A stretch of DNA of 64,000 bases from Sesamum alatum (GCA_034509735.1 JACGWO010000005.1:14311264-14375263), one strand, 5' to 3'. Numbered from the stretch's first letter, positions 22,301 through 36,649 are shown. Translations and numbers: made by a program. The notes: generated by a model not told the origin, from the sequence alone.

Positions 22301-23373
22301 CAAGGGTGATGAAGTCGGTTTATTTCATCTATATTTTCGTGCTAAGATTGGTCATGATAAGAGATTGGCTGCGTGCGAGCTACAAGTCAAAATAAAAAAT
22401 ACCAAATATATTTTCGTTAATTTTCAACAATTTCAAGTCTTTCCAAGAACAACATTAACACTTAACATATTCTCCACACTTAAAAATTCAAACTTGCGAA
22501 AACCTAAATTTATTTTTCATACCTTTCAAAATCTACTCAAAGCCAACTCCAAACAAAGTGAATACCTCTTAGATATTATTTTAAAATCAACTACTGTCTT
22601 CGACCATTCTAAATGTCCTGTAGATTGGAAGTTTGAAACTACACATATTAGCTTAGAGTCACAAGTTTATGAACGTTTCTACGAGGAGGATAGTACATGT
22701 ACAGTAATTACATTACAAGTAGCCAAGATTACACAAGATCAGCTGAAATGAGGAAGTACCAATATACTACCACAGACACACAAGATCGTCATCTTCACAA
22801 TAAATTGGAGAATACAGCCATAAAAGACCCTGGTACTGAAGCCCGTTTTCTTGACCAAACATCAACTGCACATCGCGATCAGCAATACGAAAGGCACAAA
22901 TTCTTGAAGTAGCCTCATAGAAGGTAAAAATCAATTTACCTTAGGGGTGGAAATTTTTCTGAAGACCACTGATCCAAGACCGCATACCTAAACAACTGAA
23001 AATAGCATGATAGTTCCTGGAAGCTTGTATTGGAGGAAGGAGAATCCATGAAATTTGACAACTGTGCTAATTGGATAAGGCAGTGTAACCAAGAAAAAGA
23101 TCTTCCTCCATGATTATGTGGACAGTCAAGCCTATGGTGAAAGTGAGAATAGCATGAACCACAAGCAAGTGTGAGAAAAGCATGGAGGCAGGGTTAACTT
23201 ATAGCATGTGCGAATACAACTTACACCCTCACATCTTTCGTTTCCATGATTAACACTAGAGGTGATAAAATGTGCAATTCATTAACTCCACTGTGCTAAG
23301 AAACAGAAGCATGTACCAGAGCTCCAGCAGGAGATGGGCTTTACAATATCCAAGCAATAACAGGAGTTTTTCT
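22301..23373. other. intergenic, 3' flank of the REP gene
   Basis: This contains no recognisable gene. A 128-codon plus-strand frame at 22365-22751 has no known domain and lies in AT-rich DNA; I do not call it. The part nearest 23373 should include the 3' untranslated region of REP. No unambiguous AATAAA was chosen on the minus strand. Confidence 0.5.
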
Positions 23374-26300
23374 CTATGGATCCAGCTCAGAACCACCATC
23401 ATCCAGATGCTCATCAGATGAGCTTGTCATTGAGAAGAACTCTTCATTAGGACATATCTCCCGAAATAGCTGCAAATGAAACAGCACACGGTCATTATAC
23501 AGATGCATAACAGAGAGGAACTTGCAAAACACCCATGTTTTTCATTCAAGGTATAGTGCAAAGGGACCCTCAATTTGAGAAACTTATGAACTTACTCCGT
23601 AGTGGGATGAAGTATAACTACATAGACTACAAAGTCTTGGCAGATAATAAACTTGAGAACAATTACCTTTTCCGATGCATCCAGAATATTATTATAGTCT
23701 AGATGCTCATCTGGTGTCATTGTGCAGCTGATGGAGTCAAAAGCACCCTGGAAGGGAGTGACCAGAAAAAACATGATATATATATATCATAAACTAACAA
23801 AGAGAAACAGTAAAAGTAGGGATTTCTTCAGAGATACATGGAATGAAGACCTAATAACATGATTTTTTTTGTTTTTGCTTTCTTTCTTTTTTCTTTTTTT
23901 CCTTTTTTTTTATGGTTTGGGCGGAGGAGAGTATTTAAATCCACCAATTTGTATAGACTTAACCCAAATCATGGAAACAATATAACTAATGGCTACATCC
24001 ACATCAAGGACATAAACACAAATTAACCATAGTCTCTAGATCTCTCGCCCCCTTCATGACCACCAGCCTTTCTTTCTTCCCACGGTTCTGCAGTTTGGCA
24101 GTGAAGTCAAACAAATTCATGCATCTCATCCACACATCGATGGACGTTTACACTTATTCTGTATACAACAGAACACTCAATACCTAAGACCAGTCATTAA
24201 ACCTCTCTGTCTTCCACACCCTGCTTTGCTAGCTGCTATAAACCATGCAGCTAAATTATTGATTTAATTATCAAAACAATCTGTGATCCTTAAAGTTCCA
24301 ACAAGAGACAACTCGTGCCATTAAATTGTTGAAATTCATGTAGACAAACCCTTCCGCTCCACACCAAACATGGCAGTAGGGGTTAGTGAAAATAAACTTT
24401 TTCATGGTTTGTCCATTCTCTTCGATGAAGAGATTCTGTCCAACAGATAGCCATGACCACATAGCCAACGTCCTATCTTTTTTACTAATAATGATCATGA
24501 CCACATTGGATTGCTAATTTCCTTTATATTTAGAAGGAACAGATGGATGCATCTGTCTAGAACAATTAAACACAAACTTCAGAATAGCATGGCAGTTCTA
24601 TCATCACCTAATTTTCAGATTATCATTGACAAACTTATTGAAGCAAAAGAGGATAGCTGACGACAGAAGTCTGGTGGCATTCACAAGAAAAGTGAGTCTC
24701 CATTGCTCATAAGACATAGAAGGAAGATTCTTCCGTTTTAGAGCGGGAATCTTACTTTAGAAAGGAAATATCGAAATCACACTCTCACAGAATGTGGATT
24801 AGTAAATTTGGGGCTGAATGTTCCAAAACAAAATTTGATACTACATATTGCCAAGAGGCTTTCAATACCTAAGTGCTCTCTGCCCAAGCCTTAAGCAAAG
24901 GCAGCTCTTTGCTTTTAACAGTTAGCCTGCCCCAGTGAACTAGGTGTGGTTGAAAACATCAATCATCTCAAATATACAGCAGCATATTTTGATTGGGGGA
25001 AAAATTTTGAAATATACCTCAAAATACTCACTGGGAGGAAATGCATGTATACAGTATATTCAAGAAAATGAATGAAATCATAGGATAAAAGTTGAAGGAC
25101 AAGAGACAAACCGTAGTCAGCTCTTGAATATACAAGGCACTCCAAAGCAAACTGGGTCTTTCTTCAATATGGTCATTTAAATTATCAGCGGCACTCTTTT
25201 CAGAGTTTCTGGGGATAGGCGCAGAGAATAGTGCATTTATGGCTGCATTTATTAATATTTTCCCCTCCTCAATATTATCACACGTTGCCGACAGATAAGT
25301 CACAAACCTGACAACAAAGTGGATATGGAATGCACATTGTATGATATTCCACATACAAACTTAAGGAAATGGTTTTTCTCATAAAATCAGTAATAAAAAC
25401 TATTATCCAGAAATATCATCACAAGGGGAGATTTGCATAACTAAGTAGCAGAATGTAATTCTGAGCCAGGAAACCAACCTCCCTTAAAAAGTTTGTGAAA
25501 CACATCTTCATATTCAGACAACAATTTAATTTAAGTGAAATATGTAATGGAAGGGAAGAATATGATCAAATTTCAAATGATACAAACGGGTGGAAATAAA
25601 ACTTACATCCCAGAGGGGCAAACAGCAACATTCCCACTTAACTGGACTACACGGATGGACGTAATTTGTTCTGGGTACAAAGCTGCTTGGGAACAATAAT
25701 TAGCAACTCGAAGATTAGTTTTCAAAATGTCAGCATAACGTATATATATGCTTACATCTTGGAGGGAAGATAACCAGACAATTAGCGACTTCTGGTTTTA
25801 GAGAATTCTTTGCAATGCATATTCCCCGGGCAACCTTCTCTTTGGCATCACAAGAATTTGCCACCTGTGCAGGAGAAGGACCCAGAGTTGATGGAAACGT
25901 GAAAGACGGAGCAACAATGAGCTGAGGGCTGAATAACTCCTGACCCGAGACTAACTTGACACCCTTATACGTACCATCATCCTGTGAGAAATCCAAATTG
26001 GTATGAAAAGTGATACAAATGTCCACATTGTATCAGAATAAGGAAATCTGCCATGTATGCACAAATATGATAACCGATGATGAAATGCCATAAGAGATAA
26101 GACATATTGCTCCAGCACTCATGTGATTGCCAGATTAGTGCAGCCCTCAACCACAATTCGTTCATGAAAAACAACACACAAAATTGATTCAAACCTTATC
26201 CATGAGCACAGCAACTATGGGCATCCGCAAGACCTGTACAAGATATTAAATAATCGGAGCATTAGAGTGAGAAAAGGAGAAGAAAAAGAGTAGAAGGCCT

Positions 26301-29300
26301 AGAATCAGGCATCGGTTGTAAATGGGGTACAAACCTAATGGTAAAGGGAACAGCAGAAAAGCTTTGTCCATTAATAATTCAAAATCCATCAGCATCAGAA
26401 GTGCATAAAATATTAAAAAGTGGTATATCCATACTTTTAAGGAAAGAGACCATAAGAGAAAATGCTCTCCAAGGAGAAGCCAAGAAACAAGCCATGGAAT
26501 TGAGAGATGGGGTAGGAAGTTTTACAAGATTAATAAATTGGCATTGGCCCAAAGTAGTCATGCCTTTACAAGGTTTCAGACAAAGGTGTCTATTGTTGTA
26601 GTTCTTCACCTTACTGTTTAAATACCAACATGAGGCCCACCGCCCACCATTTATATGAAAGTTGACTCACCACTCAGCAACAAACTTCACGCACGACCAT
26701 CATCAACAACTGTTGTCTCATATATCTTTTTTGTGCAAGTACGCACGGCTATCTTTATTACTAACTGCATGTATATCTCTCTCTCTTTTAGCCAAAAACT
26801 TTCTGGTGAGCTCCTTGTGTCATATTTCTTATCTTATGTCACCCAACTACCAATTTGATAACTCAATCCCAAATGTCCCATGCCCACTAACACATTATAT
26901 CAAAGCCCCCCCCCCCCCCCCCCGACAACATTAACTGACACCCATTAGGCCAGCAGATGTATATAGCGAGTCTCTCCATCCCCTCACAGAACCATTTCAG
27001 AATATAAAGAACAACTAGAATGCACCTCCCAATCAATTCAAAACTTCAAACGGTTATGGTGCAGACCCAATAGCCAGCCTCTCTATCCCCTTCAATTAAC
27101 CCCTTTCCTAGAACTTAATACTTCATAAAACTAAAACTGGCGTCTTAGATCAATTCGATTATTAATTTCAAAGTCTGATAGAACAGTACTTGAATACGTC
27201 TGAAATGTCTGGATGGCAGGATGCAGTTGATTACATTTTGCTTCAAACCTTATTAATGGTGAAATCACATAGGGAACGATAAAACAGAAAGCTGAGAGGC
27301 TAGCCTTTATCATCTGATCTCATTCATGAAAACATAAAAATAATATGAATCCCAAATCACAGAAAATATATAGATCTCTTAAACCAGAAAGACATTTTCA
27401 TGTTTTTGCTGTATTGCGCCAAAAGCCTTAAGAACAATTCATGGATCATATGCCGGTAAAATCAGTGAAGAATACAAGTGCACACATAAGGATATCATGA
27501 CCCATAATACATTCCATTTACCACTCATCAGCTGTAAACTGGGTTCAGCTTTTCATTTATTAATTATTACCCCTTGTCTTTTCTTCAGTCACTTATAAGT
27601 TTTGTCATATTTCTTTCTCCAAGGGCCATGGACGAAGGCATGATCGGGTACCCAGTTTATCAAGTGTGAAGAAATAAAATAACAATGAAATTTATAATCT
27701 ATAATTTTATAAAAAGACTGAACTAGAAATAGCTTAGAACTAACAAATAGCTTGCATAACGAAGTGTTTTCCAAATCTCAGGTTGATAGGGTCTATCTCA
27801 GCCAAGTTAAAACAGCAGTCACAAATTTATATATAATAACTTGGAAAGAAGCGTTGTTATTCATGTTCACTTCCCTCAGTAATGGCTGAGCTACTCAGTC
27901 CAAGTTGGATTAAGAAAATCATAGTGAATCTTCATTATCCCAAAATGTAATCAGCCATAAACTAGATTAGGAAAACAATCTCCTCACCCAACCAACTTGA
28001 ACTTCACGGATTATAATTTCCTAAATGAAGGCAAAGTTTCACTTTATCTCTTGAGCAGTGAACTCAGAACAAGTAAATATCTCAAAGCATTGTTTTTTGC
28101 CACATTTGCATCTACAAATCTGAATCTTCCCCACCTTCCAGTGAGATCAACTTTGAGAATCAAGTTTAAAAGTTAAACTTTAATTTCTCAACTATGTCTC
28201 GTAGTGGAGAATCTCGTACATACTTGGCTGACATGAGTCAATTAATGGTAATGAACAGTGTGGCAGAATCACGTTATGGTGGGACCTTTGAAGAAGAAAC
28301 GAAGATTGCGTTTAAGCTTATAGGGATAGGAGAAAGTAACTGATATGTCGAGAAAACTCGGGAAAAGACTTCAGTTTGAATCTCGTTTTGCAAAACCTTG
28401 AACAGAAACTTAGAAAGCGAAAGCAACTGTAATGTGTAAATATATTCATTCCAGATGTGTATATACGCATATGTATTCGAGTTTCATCTTTACTACTCGG
28501 TTATAGCTCAACCAAATAACACGCATGCTCAATTCAACAAACACTGTGTTGGGTCAAAGTTCCATATTTTCAACATAATATGGACAGGTGGAAGCAGTTT
28601 CCAAATATTCAATGCGGCACCTAAAATCACAAGCATGTATTATCAAAAGCTAACGCAAAAGTGCCACAGAAAAGACTATGAAAAAGAATGACAGTATCTA
28701 TTATGTATGAATAATCATAACCTCAAGCAGCGGCAATATACATATGTTGATGTCCACATTAATCCAATGATCCATAATGAGTAACTATACTTACATAAAT
28801 GCACCCCTTGACAGCAGCACGACGACAAAAGGCTTGCGGAAGTTCCCCTTGACCATAAATCGGGTATATCATAGCACCATTTGCATTAGAAAACCTAAAA
28901 AGGTTGAGCAAATGTAAATTAAGGCCTGCCTCATCTTCAATTCTTTGAGGTAAGTTGTAATTATTTAAATAATCACAAGCTTTGTAAAACATCCTGATAA
29001 TTTGTCAATATTTATTGTCTAAGAGTGCTTAAAACAAATTTTGCTGATTAGTGTGCTGCAATTATTAAAAATAAATGGAGGGATCTTAATATGTTAATGA
29101 GCCCAGTGAACTGCCCAACAGAGTATACAGAAGAAAGAGCATCTGAACTAGATAAGATATAAGGTGAATAGAAAGCATAATAAGATACGGATCCATTTTA
29201 CAATGTTGATCCATAGCATTTATACTTTCTAGACAAAATTACATTATTAAAACATGAACATATATGCACAGCTGCAGAGGCGAGTCACTGTAAAAGGATT

Positions 29301-32300
29301 AAGACAATTCAGATGAAAAGACTATATTACTCAGCAAATCAAACAACTACTTCATAGATGTTCACGCTTCTTAAAAATTTACAGTAGCCTGCAGTGACAA
29401 TTCTTAACAACTAATTGGCTTGGAAAAGACAAGTACAATTTCCCAGGATGCATTAACCTTCAATCTGTACTTTTGCCATATACAAAGTACTTTGTCTAAT
29501 GGAAAAAGAAAGATCATTTACATCAATACAAAGTAATATATAACATAATATGCTAGACTATAATTTGCAAAACTATTGTTACCATTTTCTATAACCTAAC
29601 AAATTTTAATATGGAAAGCATTTGAAGTGATTTACTAACATGAAATAATTCACACAGAAGTAGAATCACACTAAATTGGACTCTCTCCCTCTCTCACATG
29701 TTCATCTTGGCCAGGTTTCCAACAAATTGTTCTTGCCCACAACCAATCTGAAGATTTTGATGGATTTAGAAATGAATACAAGGTCAATTTCTAGGAACCA
29801 ATTTAACTAAAGAGAAGCCATTTGAACCCAAAAGATTCAGAAAACGAAAAAAATAGAACTTGTCTAGATCCCCTCCCCTAGTTTCAATGTTACTATTATA
29901 TCCAATGTTAATCACCTTACAGCCAATGTTTTAAAACGCAAATGCACTGGGCGAACTTTTTTCCCAGGGTGTGGAACGTATGCCTCATGGAAAATTTTGC
30001 CGATTTTATAGTTTAATTTTTTAAAATTGTAAAATAATGTAAAAAATTGAAATAATTAGCAAAAGTACAGGGAAAATCATGCAAAAGAATCAAATTTACT
30101 TAAGTTTCGAAAAAAAAAAAAAAAAAGAACAAAAAATCGGATATTGAGCTTCAATCATCATTCGTATTCGTAAAGATCGTGGAATATGAACATAAAACAA
30201 TAGAACATAAGAGGAATATTTCATTAGAAAGACTTGTGTCATGCCAAATGAGAAACCATGAATTTCAAGTGAAGTTTTCTGAGATAATTTGGAAAGTTAA
30301 ATGGAAAACCAGGAAAACTAATACAAACCTCGGGGCTTTAAATATAAATAGATCTCCAAAGTACCTGGAAGAATATGATGATGATGATTATGGGTTTTAG
30401 TGCATGTATTCAACACCAAGTAAGTGGTAGGACATGTATTTTTCAAATGACCAAATCCAGTCCGAAGAGAGAAACTTTGAATAACTGAGTATTTGCCCAA
30501 GCAACTAGGTGGAAAAGGTGTGGCCCAGGAGCCCCTTGGTGATTGCCTACCAACATCACTGGCATTTTTACAACAGCACAATGCCCACCTCTCATTGAGC
30601 CATTAATGCCTTTTAAAACATTGGTTTTAGCATATTGATGTTTCTTGAAACCACGTTACAAAATTGGACCTGATTTACCACTCTCCAGAGTAGGTTTAAC
30701 TGCTTCTAGCACCTCGGTGTTTCTTAAAATCACGTTATAAAGGTGGACCTCACTCAGTACTCTCCAGTGGTTAAAATGCATACACACAGAAAGTGCACAG
30801 TTAACTTATGCCTTTTCTCATTACCTACATACCTTCTAAGATAATCAGCCTTAGAGGTTATTTCACCAATATAATCAACTAGCAATTTGGCTTGTTCTTA
30901 TTTAGTTAATCAGAAACACTCAGAATGTACTTCAATATGATGGTCGATATTCCGCACCGTCAACAATGTTGAAAATGGGCTTACATAGGGCCTATCCAGG
31001 CATGACACAATTGAAAACAAAATAAGGGAAGAAATGACTCATGCCCTGGACGAAAAATTCCTTCATTCTAAATGTATCTCAAATGATCGTGCAGCTATGT
31101 GCTTTGCAGTTTCACTCAGTCTACCCACCTCGTGTTCAAGTACCACTAAACCTACCACACTTACCATCCTTCTGCAATTTTATTTCTAGTGATTTCAATC
31201 CAAAATATCATGAGTACAGCAAAGACATGAAAAGCACATACTGGAAATAGTGTGTACCAAGTAGGTTATTTGAGATTCCTTTGGATGTTGACTGAAATAT
31301 AGGAGCACGTATGCACACCTAAAACAATGATACATGATTTTGGTTAGGGGAAATCTCTCCTACTTATTTTATCATAAATTCAAAATTAAATCTCAACTAT
31401 TATTATAGCAGATTAAACTGTTTTTCAACCACTATCCACATCCACACCATGCAGAAAGAAGAAAAAGAAAATAACAACAGATCCAGGAAAAGCAACCACG
31501 AGTTCTGTTCATATAAAAATGGCACACTAGAGATGCACATCATTCTACATAGGTGGGCTAAATATGGTAACTACATTTCAAAGAGTAAATATATTTTGGA
31601 TAAACCCTTCATACATTGATATAAGATTTTATTCCTAATATCACTTAGGTCTCAATTGAAGTTTTCTACTAATAGAAGTCAGTGTAGCCATTTAGAGAAT
31701 CCATTGAACATAATAACCTGCATAAAAGAAAAATCAATTGAAGTTTTAATGTGAAATCCTTTGTAAGAGGCACAAGCACACCTAAGCCACTAGTAAAGGT
31801 TAACACATTGTGACCTAGGCCATATTTTCAGTTGAATACAATGTTCTGGCACTAGAAGGTCAATGTTATGGTTGCTATATAGGACTACTCATCCCCGATA
31901 ACTGTAATCGTAGAAGCCTCAGGCAACATCACAGCTTTCATGCATGCAGTTCTATCTAGAATTGTCAATCGAGTGAACAAGTAGAAACCCTACTTGTTCA
32001 AACCAATATATTTGACTTAAGCCTGCGTAATTTGAGCTGGACCTAGCATGAGCCATTAATTTAGGTCCGACCAATTTGTGATCCAAGCTTGAGCATCATA
32101 CAGCTCAAAGCAAAGCATGCTGAGCTCGTTTAATTATTAGGAACTTCAGTTAGGTTAAGAGATTAAATTTGTTTTGATAATTATACTTAATAAATAAACG
32201 CTATAAGATTTGAAAAATGCTAACATACAAGTTTTTGAAGAAAAAATCTTCACAAATATGTTTGCTGGAATTAGTTTAATAAATTTTATTTTATAACTGA

Positions 32301-34236
32301 TATTGTCCTTTTAACCCAAAATTCTCATGATATAAACTTGTCAAAAATAAGCCCAATCTTGCAAAATGTTATGAGCTGAATGTGGGCCAAGAGAAAATTC
32401 TATATGAGTAGAGTTGAAACCTAGGATCATCAAGTCTAATAGTAGTTGGGCTTAAACCATACTTCGATATGTTTCCTTTTTAGTCGTTTGTTGCCTGTCA
32501 CAGTTATTTCATCATACACGTGAAGCTGAAGCTTATGTGGATTTACTAGATTCTATTTTTCAGCAAATCATTCCTGGCAATGTAAAGGTTCTTCTATGAT
32601 TAAAAGGTCATTCTTATAAATGAAACAAAAAGGAGACAACTAACCTGCCAATGGACGAGTGATATAGTGCCAAACGATTTATCCCACTTTTAGTATTGAT
32701 AACATCTTTACAGACCTCCAAGTTGTCCTGATCATAATTAGCCAGCACTATTGCATACAAAATGATCCTGGAGGGCAAAAGTTTCAGGTCAGGAAAAACA
32801 CAAACCCAAGAGGGAAACAATCAGCCAGAAACTACCAACAATAAGGAAATCCAAACATATGCCTGAACATATCAGTAACCATCATAACAATTGCTGCAAG
32901 ACATACAATGAACCTACTAACTAAACAACCTCGCCTTTTCAGGACGCTTGTTCTATTTGGATAAGAAAATGAGAAGGTGAAGAAAATCTAATGACCTTCC
33001 CTCAAGAAAAGTCACCTTATAATCCTGGTTTTGAGTTTTTGAAACTATAAACGCACGATTTGACCCTAAATAAATAATCAATTCAAGAAAACAATTCCAT
33101 GACACTGAGATAACTATTTCCTCAGTAAATTCCTAATTTCACATAATAAGTTACTGTAACACATTCTAATGTAACTCCTAGACATAACTACGTAATCTAA
33201 AATCACAGTTTTCAGATTTTGATTGAAGAAATAATAAACACACTACATGATTAACTCATTAAACAAATTCAAGCAATTAAATTGAGGATTGATGTTCGTC
33301 CATGTATCCAAAATCAGAACACATCAAAAGGACAAATATGAAAATTAAAAACTGAGAATTGTCTAATCTATTGTACAAGAACTGTGCAAAGCATTTCATG
33401 TATTCTATAAAAAGAACAAAAAGTATATCAAAAATTAAGAGGGAACGCAATTTAGACCAAAAGATATCAGTAACAGAAAACAAAAGAATAAACAGATAAA
33501 TAAGAATCCTCACTAACAGAGAAAAAGAAAAAAAAAAGAAGTGAAGAATTGATCTGTACGATTTTAGCTTCTGCGACAACCCCATTTTGGTCAAGAACTC
33601 CACAAATGGACTCTCCAAATCCTGTTCAGATATCTTATCCTCCTCACTTTCGTTCCCACAATGCCCTTGTACGAGCTTGAAGAACTTCATTAACTGATTC
33701 TTCTCAGATAAGGACAGACCCCGATGCTTAAAGATGGCACTCCGGCTGTCGGGCACATTCTCCAGTTTGCCCTCCGCGTCACTGACATAGCTGGCATCCA
33801 CACTCTTGAACTCCATGTACTGATTAATTCCGGTCTTGAGAATCAAATCAATCATTGAATCCGAGCAGAAGAAGAAGCGAGGACCTGCCAAGTCAAGGTT
33901 GAATTTTCTGGAATTGTCGATGGGTTCTGAGGAGTAAGAGTTGATTTCCAGGGAGGAGTAGAGAGGGCGGGTCACGAGAGGGATAGAAGCATGATCACTG
34001 GAGGTTTCGGATGGTTGAGATTGGGGTACGGAGTGGGATTCAAGAAAAGAGACTAGGTCGTTGAGGGGGAGGGAGGCGTAGTGGGTACCATAAAATGGGT
34101 TGGGATCGAGGTGTAGGACGGTTTTTCCCGCCGCAGACGCAGCTGAGGCAATGATAGATTCCGGGAGGCCGGTGCCGACAACGATTAGGTCGAAATTAGA
34201 GGGTTCGATGGATGGGTAAGACGTAGGTTCCTCCAT
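23374..34236 (-). CDS. REP: Rab escort protein (REP), nine exons, 537 aa
   Basis: REP presents newly made Rab GTPases to Rab geranylgeranyl transferase and delivers the prenylated Rabs to membranes. CDS exons (minus strand): 34236-33560, 32767-32645, 28894-28795, 26233-26195, 25981-25756, 25682-25607, 25307-25112, 23747-23667, 23469-23374. Every intron has GT/AG ends and all phases join without a stop, giving 537 codons plus TAG, close to the size of other plant REPs. Residues 15-50 (FDLIVVGTG, then VLHLDPNPFYG) form the Rossmann-like GDI-family start. Residues 268-300 hold YPIYGQGELPQAFCRRAAVKG, the second conserved GDI-superfamily block. The C-terminus is acidic (SSDEHLDDGG). Exon 4 is only 39 bp. 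It is set apart from RabGDI by the N-terminal leader and a longer acidic tail. The gene looks intact. Confidence 0.95.
26906..26923 (+). repeat. C18 homopolymer in REP intron 3
   Basis: An uninterrupted run of 18 C residues lies in AT-rich intron sequence. Such runs are length-variable and prone to sequencing error, and they can form i-motif or, on the other strand, G-quadruplex structures. Confidence 0.9.
29924..30623. mobile_element. probable hAT-like MITE in REP intron 2
   Basis: This 700-bp segment has inverted ends, CAATGTTTTAAAACGC on the left and, in reverse complement, CAATGTTTTAAAAGGC on the right. Flanking 8-mers CTTACAGC and GTTTTAGC agree at five of eight positions, which fits a decayed hAT target duplication. 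No transposase. An A-rich run lies at about 30110-30126. A similar end (CCAATGTTTTAAAAC) occurs at 63386. Confidence 0.5.
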
Positions 34237-35016
34237 CGGCGAGACGCGAACAGACGAAGATGGACTTTGGTGCTCTATATCAAGTGAAGCTTATGCACTT
34301 AACTTGAACAATGGAGGATCAGCCGCGATATCGTATAGATGCAGCGGAGCGGCCGAGATGTCGGCCGCTATAACGGTTTCTCACTGCTACTGTACCTCTA
34401 AATGGTGGCAAGTTGCGAGCTTCCGCTGGGTGTGCGACAGGCGGAGAGGCAGTGTTCAAGGCAGAAGGTGCAGTGTGAGTGGTTTTGACTGGCAGGTGAC
34501 GGCGGCGGACTGCTGGTGGTCCAATGCTTCTTTGAACAGTAAATGTACGGTCCGGAGAGGAGGAAAGTCGGAGTGGAATTGTTGGACAGAAGGCAACATT
34601 GGTACCGTCATTTTGGGGGATATTGCAATTTTAGTACAACTTTAGGATTGGCAATTTCAGTACTTTAATTTTTAGATAATGACAATTTTAGTCTTTCTAA
34701 CTTAATTTATGACAATGTTTACTTTACTGATCATATTCCAGTCATTTTTTGGAACAACCCGAATTTCGTAGAGGTACGTGTGATTCTAGGTGAGTTCAGT
34801 AGAAATTGGATCCAAACGACATGCGAAGAGCAATGTTGGACATCGTGTCAGATTTATGGCAATGAGCCATGGAATCTGCTAAGAAAATTCAAACAACGTT
34901 TGAAATTCTGCATAACATGAATAGTCATTTTGACAAGCTCATACAGAGTGTGGTTCGGTCACTAATGACCTTAAGGATAAGTAGGAGGGAAAGTTGTATT
35001 CCGAGTGTTTAATGTG
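34237..35016. other. REP upstream region
   Basis: This should hold the REP promoter and 5' untranslated region, read on the minus strand. I see no convincing TATA box close to the ATG. The part at 34615-34730 repeats 'caattttagt' units typical of transposon margins. A 113-codon plus-strand frame at 34304-34645 overlaps the expected promoter and has no recognised domain. Confidence 0.45.
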
Positions 35017-35744
35017 TGTTGGTAATTTGTGACCCATGTCCCCAAGATTTTTTGGCCCAAAACACTTGGACGGCTCTGGCCCAATTCGTCCGACCAACCC
35101 GACCCAGTCTGCTCCACTATCCCTTAAAAGGGTCTTCTCTTCTTCCAGAAACCCTAATCCTTCATTTCCCTTTCCCAAGTGCCTCCTCGTATCTTCCCCC
35201 TTCTTCCCTTCGGTTCCACCGCCACCATTTTCCCATGTCGCGGGAAATGGTTCTTCTCCCCCGATTATCTCATCCTTCTCACTATATATATTCTTTCCAT
35301 GGTTGTGGTGAGGATAATCGAACAAGGAACAATCTAGAATCCTCTCTCCCTCAACTAAAAAGTTTCTATGAACATTTCTAAGTGATTATCTCTCTTTGTC
35401 TTATTGGCCGTGTGAGGTCCTTTGTGGCCTGTGTTGTAGTCCTTCGTGGACTGTGTTCTAAGTGTGTACCTCCTTTGTGGACTTGAGCCTGTGTGGCGAG
35501 TTGGTATTGGAGCAACCGTATTTTGTGGTTGCCGGAATTTCCTTGGTGGAAATTTTGGGACTTCCTCCCATCCGATCGGAGGATCTAAGCCGTGTACGCC
35601 GTTCTTACCTCTTTTCTTTTTTACTGTTAATATTTACATATATTACCTTTGTATATCTTGTAATAGTTGATTGGTTTAGGTTGTTTATTGTGATCCTTAA
35701 TTTTTATTCTTTTTGGGCTCACTGGAGGGGTTGAAAATCCAACA
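35017..35744 (+). mobile_element. possible solo LTR
   Basis: The segment starts TGTTGGTAATTTG and ends AAATCCAACA, the complementary TGTTGG...CCAACA termini of many plant LTRs. It contains a TATATATATT box at about 35282-35291 and, downstream, a 'ggcctgtgttgtagtcc' style repeat run. No internal coding sequence or partner LTR is present. Flanks TAATG (35010-35014 and 35748-35752) match but sit 2-3 bases outside the canonical ends, so the duplication is unproven. Confidence 0.4.
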
Positions 35745-36649
35745 GTGTAATGTCTTGTTCATCGTGGATGAATTAAGACATTATGAAACACTAAAACACA
35801 ACCATTACTCACGAAATTCTCCATAATATTTTTTGGGTTCCCACATATATATCGACGATTGAGTTGTTTAAGACTCAGTTGTAGTAGACTGATGATAAAG
35901 CTAATATATATATATAAAGGGATAAGTTGTTCAAGCTCCAGTCATGGTAAACTAATGAGAAAGCTTAGGCATTTAACATCCCCACGTCTTGGCCCTAGAC
36001 AAACATGAAAGGTGTTGGTCGATACATAGGACTTGATGTTGAGTGTGCTTTGGGCATGACACAACGATAATCGGGAGTGTACTAAGGGGGCAAAAAACAA
36101 CAGACAAGAACAATCCTTAGTACTTGAATAAGGACTAAAGATATGTCCTCGATGCACCGTTTGTGGAGAGTTGTTTCTAGAAGGCTATAGCGATACTAGC
36201 TTCCAGAATATTGTGAAAACAGTCAGTCTGATAAAGTATGCACATTCGGGCTGAATGATTAGTGTGGTGGCTTAAAAGGATTTCAAGCGAGATACACGAG
36301 GTTTCATCATGAAAGTCAAATGCATGATGACATTAGAAGTCATCATTGGATAGTGGTTATGGATCAAAACCGCATCCATGGGATGGATGTGGTGCCTAGC
36401 ACGATCGAGCCAGTAGTCGCCTAGGTGGCAGACAACTTGGTTGTGAGATCTCATCACAAGATCCACAGAAAAGTTCTAGACAACCACCATCTGCAGGCAG
36501 TGATGGTGAGAAGGGGTAACACGGTTAGACCACATTACTTCGGCAAAAAATATAGTGGACTCACAAGACCTTAGTCGGTATCGTAGATTACCCATGGTCA
36601 GAAGGTTCTAAGCAAGGTGGGTAATTGACTTGATGGTCAAATGAGAATT
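35745..36649. other. unassigned spacer
   Basis: No gene, no recognised protein motif and no clear repeat family. Short AT dinucleotide runs lie at 35908-35920. Confidence 0.4.

Noticed and set aside
22365..22751. 128-codon plus-strand open frame between the LINE ORF1 relic and REP
   Set aside because: No recognisable domain, no good start context, AT-rich and lysine/asparagine-biased by composition. It is likely chance.
34304..34645. 113-codon plus-strand frame just upstream of REP
   Set aside because: It overlaps the expected REP promoter, has no family similarity and an unusual Cys/Trp/Arg-rich composition typical of a frame read through GC-rich noncoding DNA.
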